DNA of 64,000 nucleotides. Origin: Malus domestica. Lineage: Eukaryota; Streptophyta; Magnoliopsida; Rosales; Rosaceae. Location: positions 51,098,501 to 51,162,500 of the forward strand of contig NC_091675.1 of NCBI RefSeq assembly GCF_042453785.1. The letters are read 5' to 3'. This document shows positions 1 through 12,921 of the stretch, one piece after another. The translations under genes were made by a program, and so were the position numbers. The first letter of the stretch is position 1, and each line of letters opens with the position of its first letter. Under the pieces are notes generated by a model. That model was not told the DNA's origin. It was given only the letters and a program-made list of their open reading frames with translations, and ran no database searches.

Positions 1-227
1 GACCAATTTTGTCATGTATAAACAACTGCAAAAGATGAAATTGCTAGGACTTGAGGGAATAAGATAATTACCGTATCACATCTCAATAAAGATTTTCAGA
101 GCAATGATAAAGCAAAAAGACTCAGCATGGCATAGATAGTAAAGGAGGTCGTGGGTTTAATTCTACTTCTGCAATTTGAGCTCCACAAGTTGAGCCCTAT
201 AGCACTGGAAAGAGGCCCACATATGAA

Positions 228-478
228 GGGGAGTGTTAGAAAATAATTTAATTGTTGATCCCCATCATAATAGCTTCGAACTTTTTGGACAATATGAAAC
301 AGAAATTTCTGTCAGACCTGTTCAATTTTTTTTTTTATTTTAGGGAATTTTTATATGAAACATGTTTAATTTTAATTGGGATTACTGTTGCTTTATGGGT
401 TTATATTTCTTTACCATTAGGGTTTCCCTGTTGGCTTTATTTCTTTGTTGGATTTGGACTCTGTATTATTATCTGAAC
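228..478. mobile_element. possible LTR start after a polypurine tract
   Basis: A purine tract (GAAGGGGAG) at 225-233 is followed by TGTTAGA, as at the start of many plant 3' LTRs. A TCTGAACA near 471-478 could be the other end, but no partner LTR or target duplication is visible. This lies upstream of the first FANCM exon in the window and is probably intronic. Confidence 0.3.
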
Positions 479-728
479 AGAACTTGTTGTGGCTAAACTC
501 TGAAGACTCGAGTTTTAAGTTGACATTTGTAGATGGGAAATGGACAAAATGTTTGATTACTTACTATTTATACCAATGGTTGTATGTGCTCTGGCTACAA
601 TGATTTAGTTTTGAGTTTTTGACTTATGTTTGTGCTGATGAAACACTGGTTTGTATTGATAGCATATATTAATCGTCTGACTCAAAGTATTAGCTCTCAG
701 TGGTTGATAATTATATTTCTCATTGTAG

Positions 729-3700
729 AAACAAATGATCCACAGAAATCAAGGGTTATAATTTTCTCAAATTTTCGGGGAAGTGTCAGGTGCAACAATT
801 TCTGTGTTTAATTAATTTATGATGATTTTATTTTTATTTTGCTTGTTTTCTCAAGCTATTTATATATAAAATGTGGAAAACCCTTCTGAGTATACAGGGA
901 CATAATGGATGCATTAGCAAACCTTGGCAATTTAGTCAAAGCTACCCAGTTTATTGGTCAAAGTTCAGGTTTGAAGCTTCATTCTTCACTTTGTTCCTTT
1001 TCCCTATTAAATGTGATGTTTAATGAAAATTAGTTATCTTTTGTTGCCTAAATAAAAATTTATTGTAAGATGCAGTTGTTCTTAATTCTTTAACTTCCTC
1101 TCTTGTTTTATGTTCGCTTTTCTCCTTGATATTTTATTTTACTTTATATATACACTTGGTTCAAAACTTCAGAACAAAATTGTCATATCCAATGTCTCTA
1201 CTACATGGTCAACCTTTTCAACCATGTGTCCGGCATGTTGAACAGGACATGTTAAGAGTGAGTCTGATATGCAGGAAGACAATGGAGTTTTCGTCTGATA
1301 TTGACTTATCTTCTCCTTTTTATTATATTTCCTCTTATTTGTCCACTTCTCTCTCTCTCTCTCTCTCTCTGTGGCTTTCTCCCACTCTTCAGGTCCTTGA
1401 CCTCTTTTGAAATGAATTTGTGTTCAAGGCAAAAAGAAGATAATAATTGTTAAGAGATCTTCTTAGGAGACTGGAGTGAAATTGTTTCCTAGTTCTTAAA
1501 ATGGCATACTACAGCCAAGAATTTATGTATGTCTTGGTCAACATTTGCATTAGGATTAACTTACATAGTTGGCCTATTCCCTAATACCTCAAGCATTTGG
1601 GTTCTAGTTGTTGTCTAACATGGTATCAGAGCTCTGGTCTGAGGAACTCCTCAGTTCAAAACCTCCGATTCCTCTAACTCACTTAATGATTTACGAGGTG
1701 CAAGGTATGAGCTGTGTTTTTGGGTATTGTGAATTAGCTGGAGTAGAGCTTTTGGAAACAAGAATAGGCTTCTTGGTTTGTGTGGTGATAATTGGGATTT
1801 AATTTAAATAATTTGGTTCTGAATGATAGCTGTTAGTTGGAAACCGATTATTTTAAAATAGTTCTATAAACAGAATTTAGAACACTGATTATAAAATAAG
1901 TATATAAGCCTATAACAAAATTGGGATGGAAATTACCTGTGAAATTTTAGGGCCTCACAGGTTGCCTCACAATTATATTGGTTTGCGTGTCTGTTGTGAA
2001 ATATATTGACTATTATTTTCTTACAGGGAAAACATTAAAAGGCCAGTCACAAAAAGTTCAACAAGCTGTTTTAGAGGTAATTATGTTGTGCTTATTTCTT
2101 TTTGTAGCACCTTGCATTAGCTTATTTTCATCTCCCACAGAAATTTCGTGCTGGTGGATACAATGTCATTGTTGCCACATCTATTGGTGAAGAAGGCCTG
2201 GATATTATGGAAGTTGATCTGGTTATATGCTTTGATGCTAACGTATCACCATTGAGAATGATTCAACGCATGGGGAGAACTGGAAGGAAGCATGATGGAC
2301 GAGTTGATATCCTTTTCTCATATGACCAATGCATTTTATGTAGTCAGTTGTTAGTGAGATCAGTATGAATTATTCAATGAATTTCTTGCTTCCCCCCGAG
2401 TAAATCCTAAATCCTTGACAAGTCTTACTAGTTCTAGCCTGTGAAGGGTCAGAGTTGAAGGGTTACCATCGTAAGAAAGGAAACAGTAAGAATATGATGA
2501 AACACATGCGAAATGGGGGAATAAATAGCTTCAATTTCCATTCTAGTCCAAGGATGGTGGGATCTTCTAACAGATGCTGCATCTTTATAACTTTTAATCC
2601 TGCAGTCTATTTTTTAGCTGTTGATTGCATCAAATTTTATTGCAGATTCCTCATATTTTCAAACCCGAAGTCCAGTTTGTTCAGTTTTCAGTTGAACAAT
2701 TTATTCGTCGTGGAAAGAAAGTGATTGATGATAACACTGTTCAGACTCCTGTGATCGCAGAAACGTTAACTGTATCTGAGACTAACTTAATTGCCAAGTA
2801 TTTCCACCCTCATGGACTTACATGGAAACCATCTCTTATTGCCTTTCCTCACTTTCAAACGTATCCGTCAAGAGTATATAAAGTAATGCATTCACGTCGG
2901 ACAACCATGCTGATTGATATGATGCAATGTTTGCAAGGACTAACCTTTTCCAGGGACAGCAATATCTCTCTTGTTGAGGTTTGATTTTATCTATGTGGTT
3001 AAGTTGTTTTCCTTATTGTAATGTATTACATATTCTTGAGTTTTACAACTTTTACTTAATTGCTTTCAGGATGAATTCTATGCAGAGGGAATTGACACTA
3101 CCGAGCCACATGTCATTGACGCTGCTGAACATCATGACAACAACAGACAAGGTAACTCAAAGGGAAAATAGCTACAATAAACATATTTTGACATTTGGTT
3201 TGCATAAATGATCATTTTTCAGTAACGCGGCGACATATTGATCATTTAATAACGACACAAACAATGACATAACAACAACACGACGATGATATAATGACGA
3301 CTGATCATTTCTGCAACCAAGTGTCAAAATATGCTTATTGTAGCTAGTTGCCCCAACTCAAAAAGGGCTGTGTAACAAGAAAATTTGATTTCAAAATTCT
3401 TCTGTTTATTTTAAGGATTCATTCAGATTATATGCAGATGATAACTTTGAGGATGTGAAGAAATGTCCCACATCGGAAGTTTACCGAACCTTGCATGTGC
3501 TTGTAAGGTTGGGCTACTCCCCGTGTTGCCAATTGGTTTCATGGTGGAACCTCAACTTCCTTCAATTATTATGAAAAAATGAATTTTTTTTTTTTTTTAC
3601 TAGGATTAGTTTCATTGTGTCAAATGGAGTTCTGAGGTGCATTTAATTTGTCATACTTGCATCAATGCCCCGCATCAAACCTATGCAGGTTTACATTTTA

Positions 3701-6401
3701 ATCAAAATCCAGCTGAGCTTCTATAGTTTATCGTTCTTATATTTTCTTTTAAAGTTTATTTGAGATAAGTGAATATTATACTTCAATACTCGTTCTACAA
3801 GTAGTTCAGAAATTAAGCTCAGGATCACCAAGTCATTGGTTCATGATGTCTTTATATTCTCCTTTTTGTTTAAATTTTTATATTTCATCTTATATGCAAC
3901 CATAATGTAATACTGGATAATCTTATCATATTCTTTGAGCCATCTTGTTCTTTACTTCGTAACTTTGATTTTTTCTCACTTTTTGGTCCTGCGTATGCAT
4001 GGATGCCTGTTCAAAGTTGTTCTGAAATTCATTCCTCTTATCCCGATATTTTCTTGATATAATGTTGTTGTCTTCTGTATACTTTTCGTCTTCCGATGTA
4101 TATAGTAGTAGTACTACAGCTATGAGGTTGGTTATCTTTTCTTGGAGTTAACTAACACAAGGAATGGACTAAAAGTATCATAATGTTCACTCTTACCACA
4201 TTTTGTACTGTAAACTAATATGCATAATCATGCTACTAATTTGAAGTCATGATGCTGCACCGGATTCTTTAACTAATTCAGTCAATCAATATTGGAATCT
4301 AAGAATTTGAACCTTCTACCTGTTGGCTAGATAAGAAACCCCATTTTGTTTTCTGTCAGAGGGTATAAAAGAAATCCCTTGTAACAGAATACGAAGTTTA
4401 ATTAGGATTTGTTCTCATGTTTCAAATGAAATTGTAGAGAGGAATTGTTTCTTGCTATCCCCTTATCTATTTTATGTGCATAAAATATTATGGCTTAAGT
4501 CATCATGTACTTAAAAACTAAGCACCCATCATTTCTTCTTTTATTTAATTTTTTTTTTGGCTAGGGGAATTGAATGCAGAGAAGATGCAGGCTGTGCTAC
4601 CCATTTTCTTAGTATTGTACTTAAATCTTGAATATTTTGTTTCAGGTTTTCTGAATCCTGATGATTCTTTAGAGAAACAGTCGGAAAGAAAAGTATTGGA
4701 TTCTGAATTATCACCTAATAGTACATTGAAAACCAAGGAGAAGCATTACAGACTTAATTTCCCTGGTGAAAATCTTTATGAGCACTCTTACCTCTTTGGT
4801 TCAGATGTTGTAAATGTGGATGCTTCTGGAAAGGTCTTAATCACATCTGTTCCTGTATTTCGATGGAAAGACTTGTCACATTCCATGTTCACAAGTGAAA
4901 GTAGTATTAAGTTGGATAGCTTGAAGCAAAATTCTTACCATGGAAGGACTTCAGATGAAGACCACACAGAACTAACTACTCAAGGTGGTGCTAGTGGAGA
5001 TGTTAAAACTATTCAGATGAAAAGCATAAAATATGAGAATTCACTTAGCTCTAGATTGTGCAAGTCTGAAATCTGGACAGAGAAAACATTCAATGGTGCT
5101 GAAAAAATTCTTCAAACTACAATTTTGAAGGGAGATTTGTTAAGTAAAGGAGATAGTGTTTCCGACACACCTGATGTTCTGGAAAGCAAGGGATCATTGT
5201 TGCTCACAGATGAAGACAATAGTATTTTGAGAGATGGTGAGCTCAGTCCACGGCTTACTAATTTAATGAAAAGTGGAGTTGTTCCAGAGTCTCCTATCAA
5301 CACTAGTGGTTAGTAATGCACTTAGTAAGATTTCATTTTAATTCAAATTGGGATGAGTTTTCCTGAGATTGCTATTGTCCCCTAGTATGAAAATTGATGC
5401 TAACATATGATGCAGGACCATCAAATAACGCAAATGAGTGTGCAGTTCCTGTCCCCGTTTCACCTGCCCAATTACATCCTGAAAATAGTGAAAAGGTCAG
5501 TATGGAAAACAATGCCTGTGGAGGAAAAGTATCTGTTTCTTCTATGGATACTGAAATCCGAACTCCTTTCCATAACAAGAGTAATAGTGCCAGTATAAGA
5601 GGTTGTACCTCCGCATCACCAATTAGTGGAAGAGCCAATACTGTTTTAGCTGACCTTACAAATAGTTGTGGCAAAGATTGGAATTTAATTTCCGGAGACA
5701 AGTCGGAAAGTATAAAAGAGGCACGCAAGTTCAGAAGGTTGCACAAAGTTGGGGATCGTTGGAAAAACAGGAAACCAGAAAGCGTGACAAATAATATGGG
5801 GTCAACAAAAAACCTTGCCAGATCATTTTCTAAAACTGGTTCCCCCCATTCGAAGCACAATAGAGGTACCATGAATATTAATTGAGCTGCTAGTTTCCTT
5901 TCCGTAATTTGAAGTGCAACCACACCATGTTTTTTAGGACTGCCTTTAAGATGCGAATCTTTTTATGTGACCTATGTACCAATACATTGCTTTTGTTACT
6001 TAGGTAAAAAGAATTCAGTTGATGATGTAAGGGCCTTCATCGAGGAGGAAGCTGAGTAAGCTCATACTTTTTTCTATATTACAATGATGCGGCGAAGTTT
6101 TTTGTTGTACATTTGTATAGTTGCAATTTCACCTAACAGAATAAAAGAATATTTACTGTTTGATTTTTTTGTTCTGTTTTTGTGGGTAATATAAAGCTTT
6201 TGTTGAAAACGAATATTTGAAATGATGTTACTCCACTGAAATTACTTAGGGTATCTTCAGAAGCTGGTATGTCTGATGACGAGGAAGATGATCAAGACAA
6301 CTATTCAAATGATAGTTTCATAGATGACAGAATAAATCCTACAGCTGCGGCTACTCAGTCTGCAAGTGGAGGAAATGATATGATGGCAATATACAGGTAT
6401 T

Positions 6402-6472
<71 letters not shown>

Positions 6473-8084
6473 TCCAACACACATGTGAATGGATGATCAA
6501 AGTTGTTCCCTTGGTCGTGGAGTGAGCAGTGTTTATTCTTCACAAACCATTACCGGTTTGACTGAACTACTTTTCATAATGTAGCCTTTCATATGAACTG
6601 GGTAGTTGTCAGAAGTTTTTTTGAACGTTAATATCATTGAATACTCCATCTTGGAAAATGTAGTAGAAGTGCATCCAACTTTTACTTTGTTTCACATAAA
6701 ACATCTTTCTGTGATCAAGTGACGTAAGGAGAAGCAGAGACTGATCCAAAGAGGTGCTTGTTCCAAAGTTTTTGATGTCTTTTAAGGAACTAGGAAAATA
6801 ATACCCAATTGCTATAAGAAATTAGGCATAACTTCACAAAAATTAAGCAGTTGATTATATTTGCCGCACCCCTCCCCTTTCTATAATTGGATATTTGATT
6901 TCTGCTATAATGGGCCAGGATTAGAAATTTTGTGATGATGTTGTATATTTTACCACATGTATATAGGCTGGTGAATCCATCCATGACTGCCTTTGATTAT
7001 CGAAATTTAACAATCTACGTTACTAGTGGAAATATGTTAGTTTTCATCATATATGCACAATGTGTCTGACCTGCTGACGTAGAAAGCCATTGTCTTAGAT
7101 ATCAGTATGTCAATGATTGTATTTGGGCTATTTCTATTAACCAGTAAAAGATTTTAGGATGCCTTGGGTTAAAAATAGATAAAAAACGGTTTCTTTTACT
7201 CTGAGATTAATCTTCTATTAGAAGCGGTGGCGGTTTATTCTTTAAGCTACTTTTACAACTAATAGGTTACTTGGATATGAGATTATTTAGCTGAACTTCT
7301 TTTCTCTCTCAAAATTTTTCTGAGTTGCAAACCGAAATGACAGTTGAAGTTTTTATGCCACATGTATTACCATCTACCAGGCCCCAATCCTCCTGCATTT
7401 GGCCGGTGAACTATGCCATCACTGTAGTTGCTTAGGTTTCTTTGTTTCCTTGCTCGTTGCTCTTCTTTTTTATTTGTTATCATCTCTTCTAGTTCTGTAA
7501 CCTGTATTAAAAATTTTATAAAAGTTTTCTTTGATTTCTTACAAAGACGTTCATTGCTCACCCAATCACCCATGGAGAGGCAGCCAGTTAGTTCTGCGGG
7601 ATATTCACCTGATTCTGTGGCAGCGACAACGAGGACAACTGAAACTGGAAGTTCCTGTGGCAAAACATCGTTCTCTCTCCAAACGCCTCAAAGTGATGGT
7701 ACAAATCAGTCAACCAGGATGGATTCAAAGTCCTTGGAAATGAACCGGGTAAGGGTAGACATACCTTGTACTGGTGGTGCTTCCCCAGAATACGAGAGAG
7801 ATGTTGAAAGCCGTAAAAGAAAATTGAGTTGTCATCATTCAAGATATCCTGCAGTCAACTTGGAGCGAGAGTTCTCGCTCGAGTCAGAGGCTGCAGGCAG
7901 AGACTTGCAGCGCATTGATGCAAACGATGACATGTTTGACGATCAGTTTTTCGAGGGTCTTGATCTTGACGCAATGGAAGCGCAAGCTACATTGCTTCTT
8001 AAACAGAAAACAGAAGCGCCAAGGCCGCAGGAGCAGCATCTGGTTCCCAAGTTGTTCGAGCCCACATTTGATCTTGGTATATAA
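729..8084 (+). CDS. FANCM: FANCM-like DNA helicase, 3' part (N-terminal half lies left of the window)
   Basis: Twelve exons join in frame: 729-789, 898-968, 2027-2076, 2141-2306, 2429-2556, 2646-2978, 3070-3151, 4646-5308, 5416-5865, 6004-6055, 6250-6396, 7547-8084 (stop TAA). Every junction keeps phase, and all introns are GT-AG except 2307-2428. The first exons give the end of the second RecA-like helicase lobe of a superfamily 2 DEAH translocase: [14 protein letters not shown], then motif V ([10 protein letters not shown]) and motif VI (QRMGRTGRK). These match the plant FANCM/Mph1/Hef family, which remodels branched DNA and limits meiotic crossovers in plants (family knowledge). Downstream exons encode [13 protein letters not shown] and then a long Ser/Asp-rich tail with an acidic stretch ([11 protein letters not shown]). 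Motifs I-III are outside the window, so integrity cannot be judged. No exon was found in 1-728. The two long introns (969-2026, 3152-4645) contain transposon debris. Confidence 0.9.
1613..1800 (+). mobile_element. LTR retroelement remnant with tRNA-Met primer-binding site
   Basis: TCTAACA at 1613-1619 is followed directly by TGGTATCAGAGC (1620-1631), the standard plant initiator tRNA-Met primer-binding site. About 180 bp of unrecognised internal sequence follows. It lies within intron 969-2026 of the FANCM-like gene. Neither the full LTR nor a target duplication could be defined. Confidence 0.5.
2307..2428 (+). other. U12-type AT-AC intron in the FANCM-like gene
   Basis: The intron begins ATATCCTTTT, matching the U12 5' splice consensus, and ends TTAC. 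A TCCTTGAC branch element lies at 2412-2419, its branch A ten bases from the 3' end. Removing it joins GTT-G to TA-GTT and reads [12 protein letters not shown] in frame. No GT-AG pair near these ends gives the expected reading through this conserved segment just after helicase motif VI. Confidence 0.88.
3162..3354. mobile_element. 193-bp foldback MITE, hAT-type (8-bp TSD AACTCAAA)
   Basis: Long inverted arms share the core TAGCTACAATAA (about 3167-3213 against 3303-3349). Direct repeats AACTCAAA lie at 3154-3161 and 3355-3362. The left TSD is bases +3 to +10 of the FANCM intron that starts at 3152, so the element sits right behind an active splice donor. Confidence 0.8.
3467..3565 (+). mobile_element. 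TRIM/LTR-like fragment in FANCM intron
   Basis: TGTCCCACATCGGA followed by a stretch ending near AACCTCAACTTCC resembles the start of common plant TRIM or copia-type LTRs. The opposite end and a TSD were not found. Called from resemblance only. Confidence 0.35.
6406..6471. repeat. compound (TC)n(AC)n microsatellite
   Basis: About 22 TC units run straight into about 11 AC units, a few bases after the splice donor at 6397 in a FANCM intron. The apparent reading frames here come only from the repeat. Confidence 0.95.
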
Positions 8085-9597
8085 TAAACTTACAGGAAAA
8101 CACATCTAATTGATATTGTTTCTCACTAATTGAGATTGTTTATCAATGATTGGTTGCAATTTATTTATTTATTTATCGTTTATCCAAAATGACAAAAGTA
8201 CCTTTAAATTTTGTCAGGTCATATTGCCCATTGCTTATTAAATTGAGGATATTTTTTCTCATTTTGGTCCCGTATTTAACAGAATTTTTTCTCGAAATGA
8301 TCAAAATAATTGATGGTGGACAAATTTAGGGACCATTTCTATCGATTTCAAATTTCAGGGACCAAAGTGAAGAGTTATGTTAATCTCACTAACCATTTCA
8401 GTTAAAATGGCGCCAAAGAATGACTTTGATGGGTGCGGGCGTGGTCATTATGTTTTTTAGTACAACGATATATTTTACACTAAGGGGAGGGGGAGTTCGG
8501 TTAAGCCACACAATGAGCAGCTTAATTTGGCATTGAATTTGTCATTCACGAGATTCAAACTTAAGATCTTTCACTTGCTCATTGGTAAGATATATAAAAA
8601 AAAAAAGGTTTAGCCGACTCCTCTGGAACTTTAATCATAAGTAGGAATGATTTTCAAACGGATTGGATCAGAAACAACATTTGCTATTTTCATTCCAAAA
8701 TTTTGGAATAGGATCAAATTGGGTTAAAATTTTCGAATTCGGAATCTGAGTAACTTTGAAAATTCCAAAACATAATTTAGAAATTCATATAATTACAGGA
8801 AAACCTCTATAAATGAATAATGTTGGGACTATAAAAGTTATTACTTTAGAGAGGTTATTATACATCGATAAATGAATATTTATTAATTTGTACAGAATTT
8901 TATATTTTGCTCATTTTTCTTTTTTGTGATAAGGTACAAGTATCTTATAAAAAAACTAAGATACATGCAAATTATGTTTTTGAATATTCTGGAATTTTAC
9001 ATGCAATTTATTGTTCTATTTAATGAATGGTATGAGCTTATATATAAATTCAATTAATTTTTTTGTTCTACTAATATGCTTATCCTTTTTAATAAAGTGT
9101 ATGATTAATAAAAAAAAACAAACAAAAGTGTTATAAACATTGTATTTAAGTGTGATTGTGTAAATTCTAGATTAGATTTGCTACTAGGCTACTAGCTATT
9201 ATTCCCTATTAGGACTTGTATTCCTTAGAGGAGAATGATTATTTCCTCTACACAACCGTACACACACATTTCCAAAACTAACCATAAAATATGTAAGTTA
9301 TTACAAAATGCATAATTTGAGTAAATAACTATAAAATATCATAATTTTTTTTATCGGAATAAGTTCGGAACACTTCGAAAAAATTTGGATCGAAAATTCA
9401 AAATTATCAGACCTTAGATGCATTCCAATTTTTATTCCAAAATTTCCGAAAATATTCATATTCGGAATTTTTGGGTTTAGATTCGGAAACAAAAACGCCA
9501 TTTCTAACTTGCACACTTAATCTTAGGCTAAGTTTGGTATCCCATTGGAAATAATTTCGTATGTCTTTACTTAGGGGATGAGAAATGAAAATTTTCC

Positions 9598-9794
9598 TCC
9601 AGGAGGATCCTTACCGAATCTTCCAATCACATCTGTTCATTGTACATCGTACGGTCAAAAATCATAGTAACTTTTTTTATTTAAAATTAAATATAAACAA
9701 TACCTGTTAAAAAATTGAACACACAATGTACGATAAATATATGTGATTGAATAATCCCCGCAATCCTCACAAAGAGGATCGGGGAGGATCCTCT
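9598..9794. mobile_element. GGATCCT-ended MITE family, copy 1
   Basis: Ends are AGGATCCT-like inverted repeats. The interior contains TTATTTAAAATTAAAT followed by an ACAATGTACGAT-type segment, shared with copies near 11146-11352 and 19636-19832. The precise TSD is unresolved. Confidence 0.6.
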
Positions 9795-10282
9795 CTCAAT
9801 TTCCCACCTATATTTAGTAATGATGAGAAAGGAACATGAAACTACTACTTGGAGATATTGACATTTTCAATTATCATTGAGGGTAGGTTAGTCACCAAAA
9901 AAAGTAATAAATGCTCTATTTTGGTTTCCCACGAGGAAGGAAACTTTCCTCTCTATTTTTTCATGACCAGGAATTTGTTTCCCAAGCCTGCCCTTATAAA
10001 ACATGGGAAATACAACACTTTCCCATTCCCAATATCACTTTTCGTCAAACCAAACACACCCTTAGTTTTTTCTTGAAACTAAAATATCGTCACTTTGCAC
10101 TTTGAAATTCTATTTTCTCCACTTTGGCAAAATTCTGTCAAAAGTGCTAACTTGGAAGGATAATGGTGCAAATTCATCATAGTTGGTAATTCGGACCCGA
10201 TTTCTACTGGGAGCTCGATCTCCTAAGAAAATTCGGTCTCAGGCGAAAATTTTGATTTCACGTTAAAAATTTGATCTCCTTA

Positions 10283-10677
10283 AAACTCGATCGATTGCGG
10301 GTTTAGTGATTAGGGCTTAGGTCTTAGTTTCATGACTCAAGATTTGGTTTCTAGCGAGGCTCCCTAGAAAAACCAATCTCAAAAGGAAAATAAAATCTTT
10401 CTTTTTGATGTCTAAGTCGAACCAGACGTTGGTTGAAGATAGATTTCTAAAGAGACTGTTTGTACCCAATATTACACGTTGAATGAATAACTCGATCGAT
10501 TGCGGGTTTAGTGATTAGGGCTTAGGTCTTGGTTTCATGACTGAAGATTTGGTTTCTAGCGAGGCTCCCTAGACAAACCAATCTCGGACAGAAAATAAGA
10601 TCTTTCTTTTTGATGTCTAAGTCGGATAAATTTCTAAAGAGACTGTTTGTACCCAATATCACACGTTGAATGAATAG
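10283..10677. repeat. two-unit tandem duplication (206 bp and 189 bp)
   Basis: Unit 1 (10283-10488) and unit 2 (10489-10677) both start AACTCGATCGATTGCGGG and end at a GTTGAATGAATA motif. Unit 2 lacks a short piece around the GTTGGTTGAAGATAG segment. Confidence 0.85.
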
Positions 10678-10850
10678 AATTCTAAGACGTTGAATGAAAG
10701 AACTGTTAAGATAATTTTATGTGGATGTTATTATGATTTCTTTTATAATCATAGTACTTGTGTCGGGAGGTTATCTTGACGTCTATTTATCAATATCAAG
10801 ATGGTGTTGTCAAGTGTCAACAATTGGGATGATTTGGGTCCATGCATGTC

Positions 10851-11064
10851 CTGGATTCTCTGCCCTCCCACTTCCCATACACTTACATCCCCTCCTATTT
10901 GTGCTGTCATGGTTAAGCCACGTCAACATTTTATATTAATGTTGTTTTTTGTCTTATTATCTCTATAAAAAAATTAATATAAAATGTTGACGTGGCTTAA
11001 CCGTGACCGCATAAAATATGAGGGGATATGAGTGTATGGGAAGTGAGAGGACAGAGAAGCTGGG
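10851..11064. mobile_element. foldback MITE (TTGTCTGCCCTCC family), copy A
   Basis: Near-perfect inverted arms contain GGTTAAGCCACGTCAAC and its complement around an AT-rich centre. The ends (TCTCTGCCCTCC / AGAGGACAGAGA) are more diverged than in the other copies. No clear TSD. Confidence 0.7.
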
Positions 11065-11145
11065 TCCTACCCATATATGGTTTATTAGTGATGCAGCTTT
11101 TCAAGGGATAGTCATCACCACCAAAGAATGGTCGGTTATCACCAA

Positions 11146-11352
11146 ATAGGATCCTATCGGGATCTTCTTTGTAAAGATCTCAGCTGTCTATTCATCTGTT
11201 ATCATGCGGCTAGAAATTATTTTGAATTCTTTTATTTAAAATTAAACACAAACAGTAACTAACAAAAACTAACCACACGATGTACAATGAACATACATGA
11301 TGAAGTGATCACCATAATCCTCACAAAAAGAATCCAAAAAAGATCCTCATCC
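11146..11352. mobile_element. GGATCCT-ended MITE family, copy 2
   Basis: Shares the TTTATTTAAAATTAAA core and ACACGATGTACAATGAAC segment with the copies at 9598 and 19636, with GGATC-type inverted ends. Confidence 0.55.
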
Positions 11353-12134
11353 AGTTATCACCACCGGGTCCCAATCATTATTTGTGAGATAAATCCTTGA
11401 TCTAAATAATGTTTAACTAACGATGGGAATAATGATTAGGATGTGGTGGTGTTTGGTAATGATCATCACGTGTCTTTTTCTGAGGCCATAAGCGTTGGTT
11501 GTGCATGGGATTATCCACTAATTGGCAAATGATTAACATAGCTTTGCATGTTTCACAAATATAGTTGAAGCTGCCGAATTTGATGCAAAAGATCTTAAAT
11601 TTAATAGTGAATTGCGTAGCCTTGTCTTTAGGTTCTAAAACCCTAGGCCGAAAGTGTTCATTTCTCGATCATAGTTGCTTGGTGCAGAAGTCAACAATGC
11701 GTTTCATCACCACATCATCACATTTAATCATGGCTACTGATTGAGTTTGATTTATTCAATTTCGATGAGCATAAATAAAGATGTATGCGTGAAAGTCATT
11801 TTCTCTTTTTTTTTTTTCCAATAAATTTAGCCCTGTAGTCCTCCACAAGCATTTTTTTTAATAAACGATATTATCCACACTAAGAGAACGAGATGAGTCT
11901 AACCTCATAATAGACTAGCAATAATGTGATTCAAATTCGTCTTTTAGGGAGAATCAAACCTAAGATTTCTCACAAGTGAAGATGAATATTACTAAATACT
12001 ACTAGATCATAATACTAAATAGATTATTCCGACTTTTAGAGTCTCATAATCACCCTAGTTTTTCTCTATATCCACCATTAGATGTACCCATACCTTGGTC
12101 TATTCTCCTAAACAGAGGAAACACTGTCATAATC

Positions 12135-12355
12135 GGACTTGGATTGTCTTCCCTTCCCATCCCATGCCCTTCCCATTCCCTCATATTTTTATGGTCACGG
12201 TTAAGTCACGTTAATATTTTATATTTATATTACTTTTTGTCTTATTATTTCTATAAAAAAATCAATCTAAATTGTTGACGTGACTTAACCGTGATCACAT
12301 AAAATAAGAGGAGATGAGAAGGGCATATGATGGGGAGGGCAGACAATCCAAGTCC
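12135..12355. mobile_element. foldback MITE, copy B, Mutator-type (9-bp TSD GTCATAATC)
   Basis: The 221-bp element has ends GGACTTGGATTGTC / GACAATCCAAGTCC and identical 9-bp flanks GTCATAATC at 12126-12134 and 12356-12364. A 9-bp TSD with long inverted repeats places the family with Mutator-like nonautonomous elements. It lies about 0.55 kb upstream of the invertase TATA box. Confidence 0.85.
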
Positions 12356-12533
12356 GTCATAATCACATGTAATTAAATATTTTCTTAATATTTAATTGGC
12401 AAGTACAAAAAACAGTGTTTTATATGAAAGAAGACCAATGGACTAAACAAGTTGATACCGGGTGTGCCAGTGGAGTGCGGGCAGTGAAACGTCCAATGCT
12501 GGGGTTAGAGATGGAGACTTACGGAGGTTCACA

Positions 12534-12881
12534 CGGTGTCGTTTCACCCACGTTGACAAATCACTTGTGCACTCTCACCGGCTATTCGCGGTCTGCTCTC
12601 TTACACTTATTTTGCCTTTTGTCCATTTTTAAATTAAAAGGAAAGGATTCTCTTCTGATCTCTTCCTCAAGGCTATCGGATCAAGTGATATGAATTTTTG
12701 AAATTTTATCTAACGGCTCATCTGTTTTGATCTCTTAAAAAGTTGTTGGATAAAATTTCAAAATCCCGAACCACTTGACTTGGTGAGTTTGGTGAAAAAA
12801 ATCCAGCGAGGATCTCTTTCCATTAAGAAAAAAATAAAATCCATAAACGGTGTCGTTTTTCCCACGTTGGCAAATCCATCG
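12534..12881. repeat. direct repeat in invertase promoter enclosing a degraded MITE
   Basis: The motif ACGGTGTCGTTT...CCCACGTTG.CAAATC occurs at about 12533-12568 and again at about 12848-12881. Between them (about 12641-12822) lies a GGAAAG-ended inverted repeat. The repeat may be promoter duplication or a coincidence of a motif common in plant promoters. Confidence 0.5.
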
Positions 12882-12911
12882 CCTGCTGCTCTCTTTCAGC
12901 TACCCTCCCAC

Positions 12912-12921
12912 GCTATAAATA
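12912..12921 (+). promoter_or_regulatory. TATA box of the invertase gene
   Basis: CTATAAATAG lies in a pyrimidine-rich context about 225 bp before the first 5'UTR intron donor (GTATAA at 13141). The spacing suits a transcription start near 12950. Confidence 0.7.

Larger units (their letters stand above)
8085..12906. other. intergenic region between the FANCM-like and invertase genes
   Basis: No gene is seen in these 4.8 kb. It holds AT-rich sequence, two foldback elements, two copies of a GGATCC-ended family, a 200-bp tandem duplication (all listed separately) and a degraded repeat at about 8190-8400 of the 'GGACCAAAGTGAAGAG' type, relatives of which lie near 51650-51960. Confidence 0.7.

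Noticed and set aside
3439..3481. Possible extra FANCM exon (DDNFEDVKK...)
   Set aside because: Exon 3070-3151 joins exon 4646-5308 directly in phase, and the candidate runs into TRIM-like sequence with no good donor.
5372..5923. 183-codon minus-strand frame
   Set aside because: Antisense of FANCM exon 5416-5865, which is supported by phase and splice sites.
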